A stretch of 64,000 bases of DNA. Origin: Bagarius yarrelli. Taxonomy: Eukaryota > Chordata > Actinopteri > Siluriformes > Sisoridae. A program made the translations under genes and the position numbers. Location: assembly GCA_005784505.1 (NCBI GenBank), contig VCAZ01000187.1, forward strand, positions 317,501 to 381,500, written 5' to 3'. The notes beneath the pieces are model-generated. The model saw nothing but the letters and a program-made list of their open reading frames with translations, did not search any database and was not told the DNA's origin. Numbering within the stretch: position 1 is the stretch's first letter; each line of letters opens with the position of its first letter. Of this stretch, positions 61,046 to 64,000 are shown one piece after another.

Positions 61046-62458
61046 GTTCTCCTGGTTTACATTAGGCCTCATCTAATTTTCCGCCTAATACCTAATGATA
61101 GCAGCAGTTTCTGCACTGAGTATCACTGATCTAAAATCTTGCTTGTCATTCATGTGGGCTGAGCTCACACACACACACACACACACACTCATACCCCCCT
61201 GCACCCCATTACTCAAGACTCTTTTGTAGTTATACATGTTTTTTATCTCTAATTTGAGTGGGCGGGGTTGGTGAAGGCCAGAAAATGAAATGTGTGACAT
61301 TTGATGACTAAATGGGTTTTAAATGACAGAAAAATGAGCGAAAGTTGAAGTTGTATATCAGGAAAAAAATGTTTGAAGAGCAAATTCAGCATTTTGCTAG
61401 GTGCGTTTTTTTTTTTTGCAGTCTAAGACTTAAAGTGCTGATAATTAGATTAATGGAGTACATAAGATAACACTGCTGGTGAGATGTTCATACTCAATTG
61501 ATTATGATTAGAGGAAAAAGGGAAAAAAAAAAAAGAGAGAAATGCTTCATTGAAGAGGACAAAAACAAACAAATCATGAAATGCTAAAGTGAGTATTTGA
61601 TCCAGGTTTAGGCAACTGAAAGGCAACGCCACCAAAGTACTAAATCTGCTATTTCATTTCAATTAAATCTAATGTAAATCAAGACAATTAAGCGATTGAG
61701 GCGATTAAATGATCATAACACAGAACATGTGCAGTAATAGTAAATATCTAAAAAATTGAGTTAGCCTAGAAAAGTAATAAGAATGCTTAGAGAGTGACAC
61801 AAAAAAGATGGAAACCAAAGCTTACATGCTGATTTAGCAGGAAATGCAAGAACCCACAAAAAAGAAAAGAGTATAAAAAAAAAAGCTAGATAAAAGATCA
61901 AAATGATTTGAGATGATTTTTTTTTTCTTTAGATCCAGTAATACCTTACCCCCCAGTTTTAACTAATTCAACTGTTAATGTCTCTCATTCCAGTCTGCTG
62001 TCCTTTCAATCGATAGTGTTAAATGGAAATTAAACTGAATAAAAAATTAACCTAATCACTCTGGATAATGGTGTCTGCCAAATGTCGTAAACATAAATAA
62101 TCCTGGCAAAAAAAAAACACATATTTTTTTAAGTATGTGGCGTTTGGCCATTTAATATCATAATATACAGGCGTGTACAGCAAACACCTTAATGGCATTA
62201 TTGCCACTCTGACTCAAGTGTGCATATTTTTGTGACAGACATGAATGACGTGACTAGGGTTGCCATCCTTTAAAATACGCCACTGTCCCGTATTTGAGAA
62301 TTAAATGTATTTTAATTCTGTAAATGTATTCTATAAAATGTATTTAAATGTATTTTAATTATTCTGTATTTTCGGGTTGTGCAACATTCTTATACACCGC
62401 CCCACTCAACATTCTGTGAAGAACTTGTGTTATTCTTACTCTGATTGGACAATACCAA

Positions 62459-62461
<3 letters not shown>

Positions 62462-62538
<77 letters not shown>

Positions 62539-62556
62539 TATATATATATATATATA

Positions 62557-62604
<48 letters not shown>

Positions 62605-62609
62605 TTTTT
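62462..62609. repeat. (TA)n tract with adjoining T run
   Basis: About 126 bp of nearly pure TA with only three or four interruptions (an AA step at about 62490, GATA and TCTA steps) is followed by a T run of about 22. The Ile-Tyr repeats read through it are not protein. Confidence 0.97.
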
Positions 62610-63599
62610 AATACTTATTTAACAAAAAATAAAATGCATATGTGAAAAATAAACAACTGTATGGTTATGCCTACCCAATCTAGATAATTGCATTTTTTTA
62701 AATCTATATATGAGGTATATAAACACTTTTTACTTATTTTATATGCATTGTATTTTATTAATTTATACTTTTATTTTTACACATTTACTTCACTAGAGAA
62801 TCTGATGAGTTGTAAGAATAAGAGACTGAGTGCAACTGTTCATACAGCTTTCAACACCTGATGATTTACTGTAATGTCCAATGGTATCGTTGTTTTTTTT
62901 AAACAGGTTGTGGGCCGTGTTGTGGCTGGCTTTCCTTATTTTCCTGTATAAAAATTGGCAACCCTTGACGTCATACACACAGGAATAATGGAAATTGCTT
63001 GTAAACAGGAGCGAAGAGCTTTGTTCTTGACATGTTCACATCATAACGCAATTTAGTCCTTACTTTATTTTTAGAAACAGACACGTGATTTCAGCCTCAC
63101 ACAGCACAATAATTTAACACCTTTAGGATTTTCTAAGTCGTTCTATGAAGTGTACAGAATTTCCGGGAGACGTGTGTTGCATAATTTATCAGTCCGCCTT
63201 TGCTGGATTCTTAAAAGTATGTGAGGTTTACAGTATAGACTGCTTAAAGGTTTTGCTTGAGGCACACACTGACGCATGACACAAAACAAAATGTCATTGG
63301 TTGTTTTAGCTGTCAGTCATGCCTTACCCCTTCAAAAATGTTCACAGACCTTCTGCCGTCAGTCTAAAGGTCTGGTTACACGAAGCAAACAGGAAGCAAA
63401 AACCTTTACAAAAATGCTCATCAGCATCCGGAGTGGATATTGATGTGCAGAGAGCTTTAATTACAACTTTTTAAAAACAGACAAATACTTTAATATTTGT
63501 AAATATTGGAATAGAACATTATTTCGGATTCTGATAAAAAAGCTATTAAATAAAAAAAAAAGTATTAAATAAATGTCTGGGTTTTTTAAGTTAGTGTAA

Positions 63600-63790
63600 C
63601 GTCATCAGTTTTGCACCGCTCTGCAGCAGCAGGCCACTCAGTCATAATGGTTTGTGGATTTCCTCAGAGATAAAGATTATGCAAAGTATGCATAAATGAA
63701 GACCCAAATTCACAGAGCCCAGCCTCGTATGTAATTACTATGAAGCTATGACTGCCAGGCAGGAACTATTGGGGTTTTTTAATCTCCGTA
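63600..63790. promoter_or_regulatory. Candidate conserved noncoding element in the kif3a intron
   Basis: A repeat-free stretch with TTATGCAAAGTATGCATAAAT (POU/octamer-like half sites at about 63677-63698), TGTAATTACTATG and CTGCAGCAGCAGG. Texture differs from the decayed flanks. Only cross-species alignment can confirm it. Confidence 0.3.
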
Positions 63791-64000
63791 AATCAGTGGT
63801 TCCCAAAACTGGGGGGCTGCATCAGGGCCGCGGAGTTACAATAGGGGGTGAAATCAGCGGATTTCTATAGAGATGCACTGAAATGCCAAAGAGATGCACT
63901 TTGAATAGCCAAAAATACATGCCATGCTACATCGTACCATTCTGCAGTGTTCAACCCGCAGGTCTTTACTCGCCCACTAGCTGTCGTCACTGCTCAGTAT

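Larger units (their letters stand above)
59970..64000 (-). other. kif3a intron (incomplete), no exon found
   Basis: No KIF3A-like peptide could be recognised on the minus strand in this 4-kb stretch. It holds an A21-type run (about 60721-60740), a minus-strand SINE (60950-61045), a CA run (61166-61189), an isolated SINE tail (62055-62100) and the TA tract at 62462. The upstream donor must supply the first base (G) of the glycine codon that precedes KKKVSP. Confidence 0.7.

Noticed and set aside
59970..64000. Further kif3a exons encoding the neck or motor domain
   Set aside because: No kinesin motor or acidic-basic hinge peptide was recognisable on the minus strand.

Overview
The window looks like a piece of a teleost fish nuclear chromosome. 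The evidence is intron-split genes with GT-AG junctions, dense CA, GATA and TATC microsatellites, many tRNA-derived SINEs with the LINE-like 3' tail typical of fishes, decayed LINE, Ty3/Gypsy and Tc1 elements, and a eukaryotic tRNA-Ala with no encoded CCA. I cannot name the species; the repeat types would suit an ostariophysan such as a catfish or characin, but that is only an impression.

Only two protein-coding genes are supported, both on the right. At 48,283-49,524 (+) a compact four-exon gene encodes a 167-residue secreted cysteine-containing cytokine that I call interleukin-4/13 (il4/13 type). Its introns are all in phase 0, its second exon is 48 nt as in mammalian IL4, and its cysteine pattern fits. 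At 54,791-59,969 (-) lie the last eight coding exons of kif3a, the kinesin-II motor subunit, giving the C-terminal 291 residues with all splice phases consistent. The motor exons lie beyond the right edge. The two genes converge tail to tail, the same arrangement as IL4-KIF3A in mammals, which supports the cytokine call. Between them are a roughly 20-bp degenerate minisatellite (about 49.8-50.3 kb) and a broken Ty3/Gypsy pol (about 51.6-53.2 kb).

Left of the cytokine, about 48 kb holds no protein gene that I can support. It contains one intact-looking tRNA-Ala(AGC) gene at 44,506-44,578 (-), a CTCF-like site at 45,295, several LINE reverse-transcriptase fossils (about 21.7, 24.7, 33.5, 43.7 and 47.2 kb), a Tc1 transposase fossil (about 25.6-26.0 kb), two candidate solo LTRs (3.6 and 12.4 kb), a large nested foldback element (about 6.5-7.0 kb), many SINEs and many microsatellites. 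A few repeat-poor, motif-rich stretches (about 19.9-20.6, 40.5-40.8 and 63.6-63.8 kb) look like conserved noncoding elements and could be regulatory.

Functionally, the cytokine would be a type-2 immune signal and kif3a a ciliary transport motor. They are linked by ancient synteny, not by a shared pathway.
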